A program made the translations under genes and the position numbers. The notes under the pieces are model-generated. The model had not been told where the DNA came from and searched no databases. It saw nothing but the letters and a program-made list of their open reading frames with translations. Positions 62,191-64,000 of a stretch of DNA of 64,000 nucleotides are shown in pieces (the first letter of the stretch is position 1; the number at the start of each line of letters is the position of its first letter). Source of the DNA: Bacteroidales bacterium (lineage in GTDB: Bacteria; Bacteroidota; Bacteroidia; Bacteroidales; UBA932); assembly GCA_017477245.1 (NCBI GenBank), contig JAFUWY010000007.1, positions 1 through 64,000 on the forward strand, written 5' to 3'.

Positions 62191-64000
62191 ACTTCTTCCA
62201 GAAGATCGCTTCGGCGGCGGCATCATGCTCGTGCTGCTTGCCGCGGTAGCCGTGCATGCCGTCGGGATAGATCCGCAGTTCGAACTGGTAGCCGGCCTGC
62301 TCGAGGGCGTCGACCAGTTGCAGGGTGTTCTGGAAATGGACGTTGTCGTCGCCGGTGCCGTGCGTGAGGCACAGCGCGCCCGGCAGCGGCTTGGGGCCGT
62401 CGCCCTCGAACACGCGGGGCACCCAGGTCATCACCGAAGCGGTCGCATACCCCTCGGGGTTGGCCTGCGGCGTGTCCATGAAGCGCTCGGTGTAGTGCGA
62501 GTCATAGAGATGCCAGTCATACACGCCGCCGCCCGCGATGCCGCAGCGGAAATACTGCGGGAAGCGCAGCACCAGCATCGAGGTCGTCGTGCCGCCGAAC
62601 GAGAAGCCGTTCACCCCGATCCGGGAGCCGTCCACGTAGGGCAGCGACTGGAGCCATTTCGCCCAGGCCACGTAGTCCTGCAGCTCGATCACCGTCATCT
62701 GGCGGAACGCCTGGTCCATGCCGCGCCGGCCGTTCTCGCCCGAGGAGCGGGGATCCACGGCGATGTGGATCACGCCGTTCTCGTAGCACCAGCGGTTGCC
62801 GGCGCCCCAGCTGTCGCGCACATAGGGCGTGCCCGGGCCGCCGTACACCAGCATGATGACGGGATATTTGCGGGAAGGGTCGAAGTCCTTGGGCAGCGAC
62901 ATCGCGCCATAGAGTTCGAACCCGTCGTTCTCGATCGTGACGATCTGCGGCGGGGTCATGGCGTTCGCGGCGGGAGCGGCGCCCATCCGGGCCATCCGCT
63001 CGTCCTGGACCTCCTTGACGGCATACTTGTCCGTGCGGCCCTCGACGCTCTTCATGGGCGTCCGGCCGTTGGACAGCATCGCCCGGAAGGTCTTGCCGTC
63101 CTCCGCGATCCGCACGCCGGCGGCGTTGAGCTCCGGATCGGTCAGGGCGGTGATCCGGCCCTTCTTGTCCAGGCGATACAGGGTCACGTGCAGGCGGTTG
63201 TCCCGTTTGGCCGTGAACCAGATGTCGCCCTTCTTCTCGTCGACCTTCAGCAGGCTGATGTCCCAGTTCTCCCCTTCGCTCAGGCGCTTCAGCGTGCCGT
63301 CATAGCCCAGGAAGTAGATCTGCTCCCAGCCCGTCTCGAAGTTGCGGGCCATGTACAGGCCCTTGTCCGTGAAGATCATCCCCGTGATCCACTCGACCCA
63401 GGTCGGGTATTCCTCGTGGTAGACGTGCCGCTTGGCGCCGTCCGAGACGCTCACGGCGTACAGGTCCAGGGTATTCTGGCGGCGCGGCTCGCGCGATACA
63501 TACAGCTCGCGCGAATCCTTGCCCCAGAAAGGCGTGCCGAAATACTGCTCCGGCGAGTCGTCGAAGTCGGCCCAGACCGGCTGCGCGCCGCGCCGGGCCT
63601 CGATGATGCCGATCCGCACGGACGGGTTGGCCTCCCCCGCCTTGGGGTAGCGTGTCTGGTGCAGGGTGCCGTCCTGGCCGAACGGCGAATAGATCGGGAA
63701 CATCGGCACCTGCGAGTTGTCGAAGCGGTAGAATCCCAGCCGCCTGGAGTCGGGGCTCCACCAGAAGGCCTTGTAGCGGGATGCACGGCCGAAGATCTCC
63801 TCGTAGTAGACCCACGAGGCATAGCCGTTGAGGATGAGTTCCGACCCGTCGAAGGTCAGGCGCGTCTCGACGGAATCCGGCAACGACCGCACCCACAGGT
63901 CGTTGGCGCGCGTGAAGGCTTCCATCGTCCCGTCCGGAGACGGGGTCACATTGAGGTCCTGGGCCTGCAGGCCGGCGAGGGCCATGCAGCAGAGGAGCCA
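62177..64000 (-). CDS. S9B dipeptidyl peptidase IV-like serine peptidase (5' end beyond window)
   Basis: The frame is open to the window edge: the residues before the Met at 63985 read WLLCC, so the signal peptide continues outside. At least 607 residues are in the window. The N-terminal propeller has NDLWVRSLPD and WSPDSRRLGFYRFD; EEIFGRASRY may contain the double-Glu anchor for the peptide N-terminus. The hydrolase domain has the serine in NGFSFGGTT, the acid in HGTGDDNVH and the histidine in DGMHGYRG. It would release N-terminal dipeptides in the periplasm. A distant paralogue of the enzyme at 19591-21438. Confidence 0.93.
   Translation of the reverse strand, partial: WLLCCMALAGLQAQDLNVTPSPDGTMEAFTRANDLWVRSLPDSVETRLTFDGSELILNGYASWVYYEEIFGRASRYKAFWWSPDSRRLGFYRFDNSQVPMFPIYSPFGQDGTLHQTRYPKAGEANPSVRIGIIEARRGAQPVWADFDDSPEQYFGTPFWGKDSRELYVSREPRRQNTLDLYAVSVSDGAKRHVYHEEYPTWVEWITGMIFTDKGLYMARNFETGWEQIYFLGYDGTLKRLSEGENWDISLLKVDEKKGDIWFTAKRDNRLHVTLYRLDKKGRITALTDPELNAAGVRIAEDGKTFRAMLSNGRTPMKSVEGRTDKYAVKEVQDERMARMGAAPAANAMTPPQIVTIENDGFELYGAMSLPKDFDPSRKYPVIMLVYGGPGTPYVRDSWGAGNRWCYENGVIHIAVDPRSSGENGRRGMDQAFRQMTVIELQDYVAWAKWLQSLPYVDGSRIGVNGFSFGGTTTSMLVLRFPQYFRCGIAGGGVYDWHLYDSHYTERFMDTPQANPEGYATASVMTWVPRVFEGDGPKPLPGALCLTHGTGDDNVHFQNTLQLVDALEQAGYQFELRIYPDGMHGYRGKQHEHDAAAEAIFWKKWLLD

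Overview
The window reads as a chromosomal segment of a GC-rich, probably gut-associated member of the Bacteroidales. Evidence for this: a SusC/SusD pair, tandem six-bladed beta-propeller lipoproteins, DPP-IV-type S9 peptidases, a type-B ribosomal protein L31, a FecR/ECF-sigma pair, and many promoters with the Bacteroidetes -7 box TAnnTTTG. No rRNA, CRISPR array, integrase or phage gene was seen. One tRNA (Glu, CTC) is present.

Layout. 1-8.2 kb: two pairs of MacB/FtsX-type permeases arranged tail to tail around a beta-carbonic anhydrase. 8.4-15.4 kb: a Nim-like flavoprotein, a hypA / iron-sulfur flavoprotein / hypB operon, then thioesterase, msrA and a degenerate priA. 15.5-15.8 kb: a 51-bp hairpin repeat array. 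16-24.6 kb: tRNA-Glu, a DUF1343 muramidase-like gene, glmM, rpmE2, a peptide-degradation operon (membrane protein, DPP-IV, secreted protein, M20 dipeptidase) and mgtC. 24.6-29.6 kb: four paralogous beta-propeller lipoproteins, two of them visibly AT-rich, split by a deleted IS30-type element. 29.6-42.9 kb: a polysaccharide utilisation locus with GH78 rhamnosidase, CE15-like esterase, SusD, SusC with an STN domain, FecR, ECF sigma and a serine-type sulfatase, plus a candidate antisense small RNA in front of susC. 42.9-52.4 kb: a string on the minus strand comprising gyrB (interrupted by an in-frame TAG), an alpha-oxoamine synthase and an SDR (sphingolipid or sulfonolipid type), an HD-domain membrane phosphodiesterase, a trigger factor without a PPIase domain, a DUF1538 membrane protein and two PII-like proteins. 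52.5-64 kb: outer-membrane barrel plus TPR protein, ftsE, nth, a DUF937-like protein, phosphoglucomutase, a methyltransferase gene carrying a second 51-bp hairpin array in frame, and a second DPP-IV cut by the window end.

How genes may work together. The PUL has the parts of trans-envelope signalling: the SusC STN domain would contact FecR, which would release the ECF sigma. The S9/M20 genes form a protein-to-amino-acid path. GlmM and the DUF1343 protein both concern peptidoglycan amino sugars. The HD phosphodiesterase, DUF1538 protein and PII-like pair may form a nucleotide-signalled membrane system. The most unusual items are the shared 51-bp hairpin repeat (intergenic and in-frame), the candidate antisense RNA at susC, the hypA/hypB pair around a composite flavoprotein, the helicase-dead PriA and the amber codon in gyrB. 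All calls come from reading the sequence by eye; no database search was run.
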